Assembly: GCA_004297935.1 (NCBI GenBank)
Contig: SCRE01000018.1
Span: forward strand, 248,001-312,000
Direction: 5' to 3'
Origin: Microbacteriaceae bacterium
GTDB taxonomy: Bacteria; Actinomycetota; Actinomycetes; Actinomycetales; Microbacteriaceae
Length of the DNA: 64,000 nucleotides
The notes below the pieces were generated by a model that saw nothing but the letters and a program-made list of their open reading frames with translations, was not told the origin of the DNA and did not search any database. Both the position numbers and the translations under genes were made by a program. This document shows positions 36,878 to 47,258 of this stretch, piece after piece. Each line of letters starts with the position of its first letter. Within the stretch, counting starts at the first letter, position 1.

Positions 36878-39736
36878 ATGGCTACGAGCACCAAATCGAC
36901 CCGCAAACCTCGCGGCACCGCGTCGCGAGGCGGATCGGGTACGCGCTCATCGTCGAGCAAGACCGCGACGCAGAAGACCGTCCGCTACCCGGCCGCGGAT
37001 GCCAAGCCGAACCTGTTCGCACGAACATGGATGGGCCTGGCCCACCTCACCGGTGGTGCGGCCAGGGCCCTCGGCCCGGAGCAGCTCGCGAAAGCGGAAC
37101 GCCGCGACGGGCTCCCGTTCTTCATCGTGCTGCTGGCGATCGCCGGCGCGGTCGTCGAATGGTTCTTCATCAACAGCGCGGTCGCTCACACGCTGGATGC
37201 CTGGAGCTTCGGCGGTCTGTTCGGTCGTGTCGCCTTCGCCCTTCCGGTGATCATGCTGGTCTTCGCGACCTGGTTGTTCCGGCATCCGAGTTCCGTGCAC
37301 GACAACACCCGGATCGGAATCGGCCTGATCCTCCTGCTGATTTCCATCTCCGGCCTGTGCCACGTGTTCAGCGGACAGCCGCAGCCGAGCGATGGGATGC
37401 CTGTTCTCGCGCGCGCGGGCGGCATCATCGGCTGGATGATCGCGGCGCCGCTGATCGCCCTGATCACGTCGATCGGGGCGACGGCAGTGATCATCGTGTT
37501 GCTGCTGCTCAGTCTGTTCATCATCACGAAGACTCCGCCGAACAAGATCGGCGAACGCGGCCGCGAGTTGTACGCCTACCTGTTCGGCGCACAGCTGCCC
37601 AGTGAAGAGGAGCGCGCGGCCGCGAAGACGGAGAAGCTCGAGCGGCTGGAGAAAGCGCAACAGGTCGAACTCGACGGCGTCGATGACGAGGTTGCGGATG
37701 CCAACCTGCCCTGGTGGCGTCGCAACAAGAGCCAACGCGAGGAGGATCCGGCGTTCGACACGCCGGTCGTCGAGTCCGTGACCGACATGCTCGGCGTGGC
37801 AGCGGCATCCGGTCGGGGCGAGTTCGCGTCTGCGATCGAGCCGGACCCGGCATCCGATCACTACGGCACCGAGGTGCTCGGCGAGCTGCGCGTTGCGGAG
37901 GACGCCGTCAAACGCTTCACCGGAGAGGTCGCGCTCGGCGGCGAGCCGTCGACCGGTCTGCGCGGCGACGGCACGACCGACGTGCTGCCCGGCTTCGTCA
38001 TGCCTTCGGCAGACCTGGGCGCGGATGACGACGGCGTCGGCTTCGATCTGTCCGCCGCCACCCCGCTCGCACCCGTGCCGCAGGCGCCCTACCGGCTGCC
38101 TGCCGCCTCGACCCTGTCGGTGGGCACGCCGGGCAAGACCCGGTCGGCGGCAAACGACGAGGTCGTGGCGGCCATCACCGATGTGCTCGCCCAATTCCAC
38201 GTCGATGCGAAGGTCACCGGATTCTCCCGCGGGCCGACCGTGACGCAGTACGAGGTCGAGCTCGGGTCAGGCGTGAAGGTCGAGCGTGTCACCGCTCTGA
38301 GCAAGAACCTGTCGTATGCCGTGGCCAGCAACGAGGTGCGCATCCTCTCGCCGATTCCGGGGAAGAGCGCGATCGGGATCGAGATCCCCAACTCCGATCG
38401 TGAGATCGTCTCGCTCGGCGACGTGCTCCGGTCGGCCGCTGCGGCCAACAGCCACCATCCGATGACGATCGGCGTCGGCAAGGATGTCGGCGGCGGGTAC
38501 GTCGTGGCGAATCTTGCGAAGATGCCGCATCTTCTGGTTGCCGGCTCGACCGGCTCGGGCAAGTCCAGCTTCGTCAACTCGATGATCACCAGTCTGCTCA
38601 TGCGGGCCAAGCCCTCCGAGGTGCGGATGGTGCTGGTCGACCCCAAGCGTGTCGAACTGTCGATCTATGCGGGCGTTCCGCACCTGATCACACCCATCAT
38701 CACGAACCCGAAGAAGGCGGCAGAGGCGCTGCAGTGGGTCGTCAAAGAGATGGACATGCGCTACGACGATCTGGCCAGTTTCGGATTCCGCCACATCGAC
38801 GACTTCAACAAGGCCGTCGTGAGCGAAGAGATCATCCTGCCGGCGGGGAGCGAACGCACGCTCAAGCCGTACCCGTACCTGCTGGTGGTCGTCGACGAGC
38901 TCGCCGACCTGATGATGGTCGCCCCGCGTGACGTCGAAGACTCGATCGTGCGCATCACGCAGCTGGCGCGCGCATCCGGAATCCACCTGGTCCTGGCGAC
39001 GCAGCGACCGAGTGTGGATGTGGTGACCGGGCTGATCAAGGCGAACGTGCCGTCGCGCCTGGCCTTCGCGGTGACGAGCGTGACGGACTCGCGGGTCATC
39101 CTGGACCAGCCGGGCGCCGACAAGCTGATCGGTCAGGGTGACGCTCTGTTTTTGCCGATGGGCGCGTCGAAGTCGATCCGCGTGCAAGGTGCGTGGGTCA
39201 GTGAGAGCGAGATTCAGAGGGTCGTCGAACACGTGACGGCGCAGGCCAGGCCGGACTACCGGCAAGACGTCGCCGCGGCGACTGAGCAGAAGCACATCGA
39301 TGCGGACATCGGCGACGATCTCGAACTCGTGCTCGCCGCGGCTGAGCTGATCGTTTCGACGCAATTCGGCTCGACCTCGATGCTGCAGCGCAAGTTGCGC
39401 GTCGGCTTCGCCAAGGCCGGGCGATTGATCGACCTGCTCGAATCGCGGAACATCGTCGGACCGTCCGAGGGCTCGAAAGCCCGCGACGTCCTCGTCCCGG
39501 CCGACCAGCTGCCGCAGGTGCTTGCCCAGCTACGCGGGGAGGATGCGCCGCCGCCCGCGGCGGCCTCGTCTGCCGCCTCCGCGACGGATACGCCTGCGCA
39601 TGCGGACCGGTATGGGGACGACCCCGTTACCGCTGCGACGTCCGGCTATTCTGTGTCCGGCTATTCTGTGTCCGGCTATTCTGGGGAGGAGGCATCGTCG
39701 GACGAGGACGCCTGGAATCTGACCGGCAGGGAGTGA
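36878..39736 (+). CDS. ftsK: DNA translocase FtsK
   Basis: A 952-residue septal DNA motor. The basic N-terminal tail (about 45 residues) is followed by four hydrophobic segments up to about residue 215, an acidic linker to about 410, and the RecA-like motor. The Walker A motif GSTGSGKSS is near residues 556-564, with the Walker B segment [12 protein letters not shown] about 115 residues further on. The winged-helix gamma domain is [20 protein letters not shown]. The protein ends in three copies of SGYSV encoded by a 15-bp repeat. It pumps chromosome ends through the closing septum. The stop overlaps the pgsA GTG. Confidence 0.97.
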   Translation: MATSTKSTRKPRGTASRGGSGTRSSSSKTATQKTVRYPAADAKPNLFARTWMGLAHLTGGAARALGPEQLAKAERRDGLPFFIVLLAIAGAVVEWFFINSAVAHTLDAWSFGGLFGRVAFALPVIMLVFATWLFRHPSSVHDNTRIGIGLILLLISISGLCHVFSGQPQPSDGMPVLARAGGIIGWMIAAPLIALITSIGATAVIIVLLLLSLFIITKTPPNKIGERGRELYAYLFGAQLPSEEERAAAKTEKLERLEKAQQVELDGVDDEVADANLPWWRRNKSQREEDPAFDTPVVESVTDMLGVAAASGRGEFASAIEPDPASDHYGTEVLGELRVAEDAVKRFTGEVALGGEPSTGLRGDGTTDVLPGFVMPSADLGADDDGVGFDLSAATPLAPVPQAPYRLPAASTLSVGTPGKTRSAANDEVVAAITDVLAQFHVDAKVTGFSRGPTVTQYEVELGSGVKVERVTALSKNLSYAVASNEVRILSPIPGKSAIGIEIPNSDREIVSLGDVLRSAAAANSHHPMTIGVGKDVGGGYVVANLAKMPHLLVAGSTGSGKSSFVNSMITSLLMRAKPSEVRMVLVDPKRVELSIYAGVPHLITPIITNPKKAAEALQWVVKEMDMRYDDLASFGFRHIDDFNKAVVSEEIILPAGSERTLKPYPYLLVVVDELADLMMVAPRDVEDSIVRITQLARASGIHLVLATQRPSVDVVTGLIKANVPSRLAFAVTSVTDSRVILDQPGADKLIGQGDALFLPMGASKSIRVQGAWVSESEIQRVVEHVTAQARPDYRQDVAAATEQKHIDADIGDDLELVLAAAELIVSTQFGSTSMLQRKLRVGFAKAGRLIDLLESRNIVGPSEGSKARDVLVPADQLPQVLAQLRGEDAPPPAAASSAASATDTPAHADRYGDDPVTAATSGYSVSGYSVSGYSGEEASSDEDAWNLTGRE

Positions 39737-40356
39737 GCATGGGCAGCGGCGGCTCCGCCTCTGTACCCGGGTTGTCGACCGGCATCAGCAACTGGAATGT
39801 GCCGAACCTGATCACGGTCGTGCGCATCCTGCTGGCTCCGTTGTTCATCTGGATGCTGCTGGTCGACAACGGCGCGGACGGTGCCCTGCGTTGGTGGGCC
39901 GGCGTGCTGTTCATCTCGGCCATCGCAACGGATGGTGTCGACGGGGCCATCGCCCGGCGCCGAGGCCTGGTCACAGAGCTGGGCAAACTGCTCGACCCGA
40001 TCGCCGACAAGGTCCTGATCGGCGGTGCGCTGGTCTCGCTGTCCATTCTCGGGGAGCTGCCGTGGTGGGTGACTGTCGTGATCATGGCGCGCGAGCTCGG
40101 AATCACGGTCTATCGCTTCATCGTCATCAAGAACGGGGTGATCGCCGCATCGCGTGGCGGCAAACTGAAGACGATCGTGCAGTCGGTCGCGATCTCGCTG
40201 GCGTTGCTGCCGTTCTGGAGCATCCTCGGGCGGTGGGTGTATTGGTTCGACGGGATCGTGATGACGCTGGCGGTCATCGTGACCGTGGTCACCGGGTTGG
40301 ACTATCTGTGGCAGGCCTGGCGCGGTTCTCGCGCCCGCAAAAAGGTGCAGGGCTGA
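39733..40356 (+). CDS. pgsA: CDP-diacylglycerol-glycerol-3-phosphate 3-phosphatidyltransferase
   Basis: A 207-residue integral membrane enzyme making phosphatidylglycerol phosphate from CDP-diacylglycerol. The CDP-alcohol phosphotransferase motif is complete: [20 protein letters not shown] followed by LDPIADK, giving the DxxDGxxAR-x8-GxxxDxxxD pattern. About five hydrophobic helices follow. GTG 39733 overlaps the ftsK stop (GTGA); ATG 39739 two codons on is equally possible. Other CDP-alcohol transferases cannot be strictly excluded, but the position next to cinA is that of pgsA in related genomes. Confidence 0.93.
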   Translation: MSMGSGGSASVPGLSTGISNWNVPNLITVVRILLAPLFIWMLLVDNGADGALRWWAGVLFISAIATDGVDGAIARRRGLVTELGKLLDPIADKVLIGGALVSLSILGELPWWVTVVIMARELGITVYRFIVIKNGVIAASRGGKLKTIVQSVAISLALLPFWSILGRWVYWFDGIVMTLAVIVTVVTGLDYLWQAWRGSRARKKVQG

Positions 40357-40359
40357 GCG

Positions 40360-40929
40360 GTGCCGACCGGGAACGCGGTATGGGATCCGATGACGCCGCC
40401 GAGTGCGAACCGGGAGGCGAACCCGGAGCCGATCACGGGATCGCGGCCGGACGAGACACGCGCCCTGATCGGCGCGCTGGCTGCTCGCGGCCTGACGCTC
40501 GCCGTCGCCGAGTCGCTCACCGGGGGCGAGCTGACGGCCGAATTCACCAGGCCGGCCGGCGCATCCGCCGTTGTGCTCGGCGGGGTGGTCGTGTACGCGA
40601 CAGAGCTCAAACACTCGCTGATCGGTGTGAGTGCCACGCTATTGGCTGCGCACGGGCCGGTGCACCCCGACGTGGCGGCGCAGCTCGCCGATGGCGTGCG
40701 CACCGCGACCGCCGTTGCGGGCCGCTCGGCCGACATCGGTGTCTCGACGACAGGGGTCGCCGGACCGGAGTCGCAGGGCGGGCAGCAGGCGGGAACCGTC
40801 TTCGTCGGCGTGTCGACCGACGCCGGCACCCGCGTGATCGCTCTGAAACTGCAGGGCTCGCGTGCCGAGATCAGAGCGGAGACGGTGCGTCAGGCGGTTG
40901 CGGCAGTGGCCGCGTCAGTCGGGGAATAG
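40360..40929 (+). CDS. cinA: CinA C-terminal family protein (nicotinamide-nucleotide amidase domain)
   Basis: A 189-residue protein containing only the C-terminal amidase domain of CinA, without the N-terminal MoaB-like domain, as is common. Signatures are LTLAVAESLTGGELTAEFT, VVVYATELKHSLIGV and STTGVAGPESQGGQQAGTVF. The domain deamidates nicotinamide mononucleotide to nicotinate mononucleotide. GTG 40360 lies three bases after the pgsA stop. The first 30 residues are variable. In actinobacteria it sits between pgsA and the clgR-recA region, as here. Confidence 0.92.
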   Translation: MPTGNAVWDPMTPPSANREANPEPITGSRPDETRALIGALAARGLTLAVAESLTGGELTAEFTRPAGASAVVLGGVVVYATELKHSLIGVSATLLAAHGPVHPDVAAQLADGVRTATAVAGRSADIGVSTTGVAGPESQGGQQAGTVFVGVSTDAGTRVIALKLQGSRAEIRAETVRQAVAAVAASVGE

Positions 40930-41074
40930 CCGCGAATCAGCGGGTGTTGCACTGGTTACATTCACAAGAAAACTCCAGTCGTCGTCGTTAGAGTTCTGGC
41001 ACTGTATACGTGTAAAGTTGTGCATTCCAGAAGGAAGACCCGATGGGTTGGCAGGACATGAGAGGGAGGCTCCA

Positions 41075-41386
41075 ATGATTCTTGTACGTCAGGAAATCGG
41101 CGACGTGCTCAGGGACTTCCGCCTGCAGAAGGGCCGCACGCTTCGTCAGGTCGCCAGCAAGGCCAGTGTGGCCTTGGGTTACCTGAGTGAGGTCGAGCGT
41201 GGCCAGAAGGAAGCGTCGAGTGAGATCCTCGCGTCGGTGGCAGACGCACTCGGCACCCCGATTTCGGTCATCATGCGTGAGGTGGGGGACAGGCTTGCGG
41301 TGCTGGAAGGCATCGATCCGCTGATCCCGGACACGGTCCCGGACGAATTCGTCGCGGAGTTGGATGCGGACCTCGTTGCCCACTGA
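41075..41386 (+). CDS. clgR: ClgR-type helix-turn-helix regulator
   Basis: A 103-residue Cro/CI-type regulator. The helix-turn-helix spans residues 8-62: IGDVLRDFRLQKGRTLRQVA, ASVALGYLSEVERGQKEASS and ILASVADALG. This closely matches ClgR, which activates clp protease genes and, in Corynebacterium, recA and other repair genes; ClgR is itself a Clp substrate through its C terminus (here ending DADLVAH). GAGAGGGAGG precedes ATG 41075. The 145 bases upstream contain AT-rich promoter-like sequence (GTATACGTGTAAAGT) and no gene. Confidence 0.92.
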   Translation: MILVRQEIGDVLRDFRLQKGRTLRQVASKASVALGYLSEVERGQKEASSEILASVADALGTPISVIMREVGDRLAVLEGIDPLIPDTVPDEFVAELDADLVAH

Positions 41387-41476
41387 CAACGGTGTGACGG
41401 TGCGGGCGTCCCGACTGCCGGGGCGCCCGTTCTGCGTCCACTGCGCCGGCTCTCGAGTCGACGCGGGGGTTTTCAC

Positions 41477-41707
41477 GTGCGGCTGAGCGAATTGCGGCTG
41501 GCGTTGGCCGAGGAGTTCGGTGCGGCTTACGGAGCCGTGTTGATGCACGACCTGGTGCTTGGAGACCTGGGTGGCCGCACGGGCGACCAGGCGCTTGCGG
41601 CAGGGGTCTCGGCTCGTGAGGTGTGGTTCGCCCTCTGTGCGGCGAAGGACGTTCCCCGGCCGCGTTGGAACAGCGCGGGCAAGCCGGCTCCCCGAATGGT
41701 GGAATGA
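41477..41707 (+). CDS. DUF3046 protein
   Basis: A 76-residue protein that matches the actinobacterial DUF3046 family over its whole length: MRLSELRLALAEEFGAAYGA, LVLGDLGGRTGDQALAAGVS and REVWFALCAAKDVPRPRW. The function is unknown. The family nearly always lies directly before recA, as here. The start is GTG 41477, without a clear ribosome site, and the end lies 27 bases before the recA SOS box. Confidence 0.9.
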   Translation: MRLSELRLALAEEFGAAYGAVLMHDLVLGDLGGRTGDQALAAGVSAREVWFALCAAKDVPRPRWNSAGKPAPRMVE

Positions 41708-41733
41708 GCCACGCGACACGCGGATTTATCACC

Positions 41734-41749
41734 TCGAAGATATGTTCGG
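41734..41749 (+). promoter_or_regulatory. SOS (LexA) box upstream of recA
   Basis: TCGAAGATATGTTCGG fits the actinobacterial LexA site TCGAAC-n4-GTTCGA with two changes and matches the box beside lexA (55393-55408) at 15 of 16 bases. It lies 133 bases before the recA start. Confidence 0.85.
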
Positions 41750-41881
41750 GTTTTGGTACTCTTGCTCCACAAAGGCAGTCGAATCGAGTTGTCCACCGTT
41801 CTCGGAGCGCTCGACCCGAATGTCGGACCCGCGGCGTACAGTCTCGTCACGAATACCTAGCCTGCGAAGGGGAGATCCGAA

Positions 41882-42967
41882 ATGCCATCACCAGCCGATC
41901 GCGAGAAATCACTCGAGAGCGCTCTTGCCCAGATCGACAAACAATTCGGCAAGGGTTCCGTCATGCGGCTCGGCAGTGACGAGCGTGCTCCCGTCGAGGT
42001 CATTCCAACGGGCTCGATCGCGCTGGACGTCGCGCTCGGCGTCGGCGGGCTGCCGCGTGGGCGCATCGTCGAGATCTACGGACCGGAGTCCTCGGGCAAG
42101 ACCACGCTGACACTCCACGCGATCGCCAACGCACAGGCGGCGGGCGGTATCGCCGCATTCATCGACGCAGAGCACGCACTCGACCCCGAGTACGCGAAGA
42201 GACTCGGCGTCGACATCGACGCCCTGCTGGTATCGCAGCCAGACACGGGGGAGCAGGCGCTCGAGATCGCGGACATGCTCGTGCGCAGCGGCTCGATCGA
42301 CGTCATCGTCATCGACTCCGTCGCTGCGCTTGTGCCACGCGCCGAGATCGAAGGCGAGATGGGCGATTCCCACGTCGGCCTGCAGGCTCGGCTGATGTCA
42401 CAGGCATTGCGCAAGCTGACCGGCGGGCTCAGCCAGACCAACACGACGATGATCTTCATCAACCAGTTGCGCGAGAAGATCGGTGTCTTCTTCGGAAGCC
42501 CCGAGACCACGGCCGGCGGTAAGGCGCTGAAATTCTACGCGTCCGTACGGCTGGACATTCGGCGGATCGAGACGCTGAAGGATGGCACGGATGCCGTCGG
42601 TAACCGCACACGCGTGAAGGTCGTCAAGAACAAGATGGCGCCGCCGTTCAAGCAGGCGGAGTTCGACATCCTCTACGGCGTCGGCATCTCCCGGGAGGGC
42701 AGTCTGATCGACTTCGGCGTCGAACATGGCATCGTGAAGAAATCGGGTGCCTGGTACACCTATGAAGGCGATCAACTCGGTCAGGGCAAGGAGAATTCGA
42801 GAAACTTCCTGCTGGCGAACCCGGATGTCGCCGCCGAGATCGAACACAAGATCAAGGTGAAGTTGGGGATCGTCGCCGATCCGAGCGCATCGGCCGTCGT
42901 GGCCGCAGACGTCGTCGACAACGTCGACTCCATCGAAGAAAAGCTTGCAAAGCGCAAGGGCGCTTAG
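41882..42967 (+). CDS. recA: Recombinase RecA
   Basis: A 361-residue RecA. The Walker A motif GPESSGKT is near residues 67-74, Walker [12 protein letters not shown] near 140-150, the L1 loop in [20 protein letters not shown] and the L2 region after [19 protein letters not shown]. It polymerises on single-stranded DNA for strand exchange and triggers LexA self-cleavage. No intein is present. GAAGGGGAG lies just before ATG 41882. An SOS box upstream shows LexA control, and recX follows after 28 bases. Confidence 0.99.
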   Translation: MPSPADREKSLESALAQIDKQFGKGSVMRLGSDERAPVEVIPTGSIALDVALGVGGLPRGRIVEIYGPESSGKTTLTLHAIANAQAAGGIAAFIDAEHALDPEYAKRLGVDIDALLVSQPDTGEQALEIADMLVRSGSIDVIVIDSVAALVPRAEIEGEMGDSHVGLQARLMSQALRKLTGGLSQTNTTMIFINQLREKIGVFFGSPETTAGGKALKFYASVRLDIRRIETLKDGTDAVGNRTRVKVVKNKMAPPFKQAEFDILYGVGISREGSLIDFGVEHGIVKKSGAWYTYEGDQLGQGKENSRNFLLANPDVAAEIEHKIKVKLGIVADPSASAVVAADVVDNVDSIEEKLAKRKGA

Positions 42968-42995
42968 CCGCTTGTGCTGATATGCCGGTGACGTC

Positions 42996-43670
42996 ATGAT
43001 CGTGCGATTTCCGTCGGCCTCGGACTCCGAAGGTGGACAGGATGCAAAAGCAGGGCGCGAACGCACCGCGGGCATTGCGCCGGTCGCGTATCTGCCCGGA
43101 GCCCAGCCGAACGCGAAGGCCGCGCAAACGCTGCAGCAGGTCGGTCGGCAGCACGTCGGTCAGAACCGCTCGGGTGACGCCGCGGCACGATCGTCGAAGC
43201 GTGCCGCCAACGTGTCGATTCACCAGCTGGCACGTCGTGGCATGTCACGCTGGGAACTGCGGCAGGTGCTGGAGAAACGTGACGTCGCAGACGAGGTCGC
43301 GACCGCGGAACTCGACAGGTTGGAGCGCGTCGGACTGCTCGACGACGCCGCCCTCGCCGTGACCCTCGTCTACACCCAGCACACCCGCAAGGGGCTCGGC
43401 CGCCAGGCCATCGCTCACGAGTTGAAACGCCGCCACATCGATCAAGGGATCATCGACGACGCACTGTCCGAGATTGAAGATGACGATGAGCGCGAACGCG
43501 CGCTCCAACTCGCCCACAAACGGGTCGGCCAGGTCAGCGCCGTCGACGATGAGACCGCTCGCCGGCGGCTGACCGGGTTCCTCGCCCGCAAGGGCTATTC
43601 GGCGGAGATCATCAGAGCTGCTGTCGATTCGGCGATGAGCACACGGCGCTCCGGCGTCCGGTTCCAATAG
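42996..43670 (+). CDS. recX: Regulatory protein RecX
   Basis: A 224-residue RecX. The first 75 residues are a variable hydrophilic extension; the helical repeats follow: LARRGMSRWELRQVLEKRDV, AELDRLERVGLLDDAALAVT, KGLGRQAIAHELKRRHIDQG and LTGFLARKGYSAEIIRAAVD. RecX caps RecA filaments and limits their activity. The ATG at 42996 lacks a strong ribosome site, so a later start is possible. It is probably co-transcribed with recA under SOS control. Confidence 0.92.
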   Translation: MIVRFPSASDSEGGQDAKAGRERTAGIAPVAYLPGAQPNAKAAQTLQQVGRQHVGQNRSGDAAARSSKRAANVSIHQLARRGMSRWELRQVLEKRDVADEVATAELDRLERVGLLDDAALAVTLVYTQHTRKGLGRQAIAHELKRRHIDQGIIDDALSEIEDDDERERALQLAHKRVGQVSAVDDETARRRLTGFLARKGYSAEIIRAAVDSAMSTRRSGVRFQ

Positions 43671-43718
43671 CACGCGGCGCGGCCCCGAATCGTGAGTGGC
43701 CGGCTCGCGTGTAAAACG

Positions 43719-43724
43719 TAGAAT
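43719..43724 (+). promoter_or_regulatory. Predicted -10 element of miaB
   Basis: TAGAAT, a strong -10 match, ends nine bases before ATG 43734, predicting a leader of at most about three bases. Confidence 0.5.
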
Positions 43725-43733
43725 GGACGCACC

Positions 43734-45368
43734 ATGAGCACCGCCACACCCACCTCCAGCGCCGAAACACGCACCGTGATCGCGCCTTCGGCCGCAGCAA
43801 TCGATGAGAACGGGCATGCACGAACGTACGAGGTCCGTACGTTCGGCTGCCAGATGAACGTGCATGATTCGGAACGCCTCAGCGGATCGCTCGAGGCCGC
43901 GGGCTATGTCTCCGCAAACGGCGGAGAACCCGATATCGTCGTCATCAACACCTGTGCCGTGCGCGAGAATGCCGACAACAAACTGTACGGAAACCTCGGC
44001 TACCTCGCCTCCGTCAAGCGTCGCCACGCGGGCATGCAGATCGCCGTCGGCGGATGCCTCGCGCAGAAGGACAAGCACGTCATCCTCGACAGGGCGCCGT
44101 GGGTCGACGTCGTGTTCGGCACGCACAACATGGGTTCTCTGCCGCGCCTGCTCGAACGAGCACGGCACAACGACGAAGCTCAGATCGAAATCCTCGACGC
44201 CCTGGAGACCTTTCCGTCGACGCTGCCCGCGAAGCGGGAATCGAGCTACAGCGGCTGGGTGTCCATCTCTGTCGGCTGCAACAACACGTGTACGTTCTGC
44301 ATCGTCCCGTCGTTGCGCGGCAAGGAGAAGGATCGGCGACCGGGCGATGTGCTCGCCGAGGTCCGGGCCCTGGTCGACGACGGGGTGATCGAGGTCACAT
44401 TGCTCGGACAGAATGTCAACTCCTACGGCGTCGAGTTCGGTGATCGTGCCGCATTCGGCAAACTGCTGCGGGCGGCCGGGCAGATCGACGGGCTCGAGCG
44501 GATCCGTTTCACCAGCCCGCATCCGGCAGCGTTCACCGACGATGTGATCGACGCGATGGCCGAGACGCCGACGGTGATGCCGCAGCTGCACATGCCATTG
44601 CAGTCCGGATCCGATCGCATTCTGCGCGCAATGCGCCGGTCGTACCGGTCCGCGAAGTTTCTCGGCATCCTCGACCGGGTGCGAGCACGCATCCCCGATG
44701 CGGCCATCAGCACGGACATCATCGTGGGTTTTCCCGGCGAGACCGAGGAAGACTTCCAAGAGACCATGCGTGTCGTGAGGGCTGCGCGGTTCGCGTCCGC
44801 ATTCACGTTCCAGTACTCGATTCGCGCAGGCACACCCGCAGCGACGATGCCGGACCAGGTGCCCAAGGAGGTCGTGCAGGACCGCTATGACCGCCTGATC
44901 GCGCTGCAAGAGGAAATCTCCTGGCAAGAGAACCAGAAGGCCGTCGGTGGCGAGGTCGAGTTGCTCGTGGCCAACGGTGAGGGCAAGAAAGACGAGGCCA
45001 CCCATCGCATGAGCGGTCGAGCGCATGACAGCCGGCTGGTGCACTTCGAGGTGCCGGCCGGCTCGGATGTGCCGCGCCCGGGCGATGTCGTGACGGCGAC
45101 CGTCACCCAGGCGGCTCCGTTCTATCTGATCGCCGACTCGCCCGATGGGGCACCGTTGCGGATCCGTCGTACCCGGGCCGGGGATGCCTGGGATCGTGTG
45201 CAGGTCGACTCGTGCGCCCTGCCGGCAGCGGGGTCGCGCGGGCACGGCCCCGCTGGGCACGGAGGCGCCGAGCACGGCGCAGATGGGCACGGTACCGCCG
45301 GACAACGGGGGCAAGGGCCCGTCTCGCTCGGGCTTCCAACGATTCGCACGGCGCAGCCGCAGGAGTGA
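43734..45368 (+). CDS. miaB: tRNA-2-methylthio-N6-dimethylallyladenosine synthase
   Basis: A 544-residue radical-SAM methylthiotransferase that modifies A37 of tRNAs reading UNN codons. The first cluster ligands are Cys39, Cys74 and Cys108 ([31 protein letters not shown]); the radical-SAM cluster is Cys182, Cys186 and Cys189 (CNNTCTFC). A TRAM domain follows near 410-480. The last 50 residues are a Gly/His-rich low-complexity tail (for example [20 protein letters not shown]) not found in typical MiaB. It is coupled to miaA, which acts one step earlier, by a GTGA overlap. Confidence 0.97.
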   Translation: MSTATPTSSAETRTVIAPSAAAIDENGHARTYEVRTFGCQMNVHDSERLSGSLEAAGYVSANGGEPDIVVINTCAVRENADNKLYGNLGYLASVKRRHAGMQIAVGGCLAQKDKHVILDRAPWVDVVFGTHNMGSLPRLLERARHNDEAQIEILDALETFPSTLPAKRESSYSGWVSISVGCNNTCTFCIVPSLRGKEKDRRPGDVLAEVRALVDDGVIEVTLLGQNVNSYGVEFGDRAAFGKLLRAAGQIDGLERIRFTSPHPAAFTDDVIDAMAETPTVMPQLHMPLQSGSDRILRAMRRSYRSAKFLGILDRVRARIPDAAISTDIIVGFPGETEEDFQETMRVVRAARFASAFTFQYSIRAGTPAATMPDQVPKEVVQDRYDRLIALQEEISWQENQKAVGGEVELLVANGEGKKDEATHRMSGRAHDSRLVHFEVPAGSDVPRPGDVVTATVTQAAPFYLIADSPDGAPLRIRRTRAGDAWDRVQVDSCALPAAGSRGHGPAGHGGAEHGADGHGTAGQRGQGPVSLGLPTIRTAQPQE

Positions 45369-46381
45369 CCAGCGCGCCACACGCCCCGGCCGGTGCGGAC
45401 GCAGGCCCGGAGTTGATCGTCATCGTCGGTGCAACGGGAACCGGAAAATCCGAATGTGCTTTGGCCGTCGCCGAGCGGCTTGGACGATCGGGTCGCAGGG
45501 CGGAGATCGTCAATGCCGATGCGATGCAGCTCTACCGCGGCATGGACATCGGGACGGCGAAGCTGTCGCCGGGCGAGCGTCGCGGAATTCCGCATCACCT
45601 GCTGGATGTGCTCGACGTCACAGAAGACGCCAGCGTCGCCTGGTATCAACCGCGAGCGCGGGTCGAGATCGCGGGGATCGTAGCGCGTGGAGCCACCCCG
45701 ATCCTTGTCGGAGGCTCCGGCCTCTACGTGTCGTCGGTCGTCTTCGACTTCAGCTTTCCGCCGCGTGACCCGGCCATTCGCGCCAGGCTCGAGAAGGAGC
45801 TCGACGACATCGGCCCCGGGCAGCTGCACGCGCGCCTGCACGAGGTGGCCCCGGAAACGGCGGCGCGGGTCGACGCCGCGAACGGCCGCAGGATCGTCCG
45901 TGCACTCGAGGTGTTCGAACTGTCTTCTGCCGGGCACGGCGGAACACTGCCCGAGCAGCCGGTTCTGTGGCAACCGGCCCGCATCGTCGGACTGCACACT
46001 GCTCGCGATGTGCTGACGGTACGCCTGGATGCGCGCGTGGAGGCGATGTGGGCGCACGGCATGCTCGATGAGGTGGCCGAGCTGATCCCGAGGGGTATCG
46101 AACGCGGTACGACGGCATGCAGGGCGATCGGCTATGCGCAGGCGCTCGCCCAATTGCGCGGCACGCTCACCCAGGATGCTGCGATCGCTCGGGCGCAGCA
46201 GCTCACCCGGCGTTACGCGCGGCGACAGGTCAGTTGGTTCAAGCGCTATCCCGAGCTGACCTGGCTCGATTCCGGATCCCCGCAACTCATCGACGGAGTG
46301 ATGAATGTGGTCGACGCGCAGCCCATAGAATTGCACAATGGCGATCACGCTCCACTTCACCAAAGGTCACGGCACCGGTAA
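45365..46381 (+). CDS. miaA: tRNA dimethylallyltransferase
   Basis: A 338-residue enzyme that adds the dimethylallyl group to A37 of tRNA, the substrate step for MiaB. The P-loop is [12 protein letters not shown] near residues 20-28, followed by [20 protein letters not shown], the tRNA-binding and catalytic Asp region. [11 protein letters not shown] and [13 protein letters not shown] lie in the C-terminal part. GTG 45365 overlaps the miaB stop; the open frame upstream to 45212 lies inside miaB and is rejected. The last 44 bases overlap dapF in another frame. Confidence 0.95.
   Translation: MTSAPHAPAGADAGPELIVIVGATGTGKSECALAVAERLGRSGRRAEIVNADAMQLYRGMDIGTAKLSPGERRGIPHHLLDVLDVTEDASVAWYQPRARVEIAGIVARGATPILVGGSGLYVSSVVFDFSFPPRDPAIRARLEKELDDIGPGQLHARLHEVAPETAARVDAANGRRIVRALEVFELSSAGHGGTLPEQPVLWQPARIVGLHTARDVLTVRLDARVEAMWAHGMLDEVAELIPRGIERGTTACRAIGYAQALAQLRGTLTQDAAIARAQQLTRRYARRQVSWFKRYPELTWLDSGSPQLIDGVMNVVDAQPIELHNGDHAPLHQRSRHR
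46326..46331 (+). promoter_or_regulatory. Internal leaderless promoter of dapF
   Basis: TAGAAT inside the 3' end of miaA ends six bases before ATG 46338. Confidence 0.5.
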
Positions 46382-47219
46382 CGACTTCGTGCTGTTCGCC
46401 GACCCGGATGGTGCCGTCGAGCTCAGCGCCGGTCAGATCGCGACGATCTGCGACCGCCATTTCGGGGTGGGCGCCGACGGTGTGATCCGCGCTGTGCGAT
46501 CGGCCAACCTGCCGGAAGGCGCGGCAGCCCTCGCCGAGGACCCCGATGCCGAATGGTTCATGGACTATCACAACGCCGATGGGTCACCCGCGGAAATGTG
46601 CGGCAACGGCATCCGGGTTTACGTGCAGTACCTGATCGAGAACGGATTCGTCACCCTGGCCGACGGGCAATCGTTGCCGATCGGAACCCGAGCAGGGGTG
46701 CGCGACGTCCAGCGCAGCACCAGAGGCTTCCAGGTCGACCTCGGCCGCTGGCGTCTCGAGGGCGGAGAACCGCTGGTCCGTGCGAAAGAAGTACCGGTCG
46801 CGCGCCCGGGGCTCGGCATCGACATCGGAAACCCTCACATCGTGGTCGCGCTGGCTGACGAATCGGAACTGGCAGGCGCAGACCTCACGTATGTTCCCCA
46901 ACTCGACCCGGAGCCGGCCGATGGCGCGAACGTCGAGTTCGTCGTACCGCTGGAACCGCTGGTGAAAGACGGAATCGGGCGCATCACGATGCGCGTGCAC
47001 GAACGCGGCGTCGGCGAAACCCTCTCCTGCGGAACCGGCACCGCAGCGGCTGCGCTGGCGATTCGCTACTACGCGGGAAGCAAAGCGCCGAACGAATGGC
47101 GGGTCCAGGTCCCCGGCGGCACGCTTGGCGTGCGGATGTTCGCAACGGAAGACGGCGAACACGTCGGCCTTTCCGGCCCCGCAGAACTCGTCTACGACGG
47201 GACGTTGCTGCTCGCCTGA
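46338..47219 (+). CDS. dapF: Diaminopimelate epimerase
   Basis: A 293-residue epimerase converting LL- to meso-diaminopimelate for lysine and cell wall synthesis. The paired catalytic cysteines are Cys88 ([10 protein letters not shown]) and Cys231 ([11 protein letters not shown]), each in its conserved context, with [10 protein letters not shown] near the N terminus. The start lies 44 bases inside miaA in a different frame; the -10 hexamer directly upstream supports this start and separate expression. Confidence 0.97.
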   Translation: MAITLHFTKGHGTGNDFVLFADPDGAVELSAGQIATICDRHFGVGADGVIRAVRSANLPEGAAALAEDPDAEWFMDYHNADGSPAEMCGNGIRVYVQYLIENGFVTLADGQSLPIGTRAGVRDVQRSTRGFQVDLGRWRLEGGEPLVRAKEVPVARPGLGIDIGNPHIVVALADESELAGADLTYVPQLDPEPADGANVEFVVPLEPLVKDGIGRITMRVHERGVGETLSCGTGTAAAALAIRYYAGSKAPNEWRVQVPGGTLGVRMFATEDGEHVGLSGPAELVYDGTLLLA

Positions 47220-47258
47220 CTCGGGTCGACTCGCCTGGTTCGCGGATTCGCGCCGAGG

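Noticed and set aside
34978-36960. 660-codon open frame on the minus strand opposite the RNase J gene
   Set aside because: Shadow frame; RNase J is complete with all motifs on the plus strand.
43245-45380. 711-codon open frame on the minus strand opposite recX and miaB
   Set aside because: Shadow of miaB; the sequence is Arg/His/Gly-rich with no domain and crosses two certain genes.
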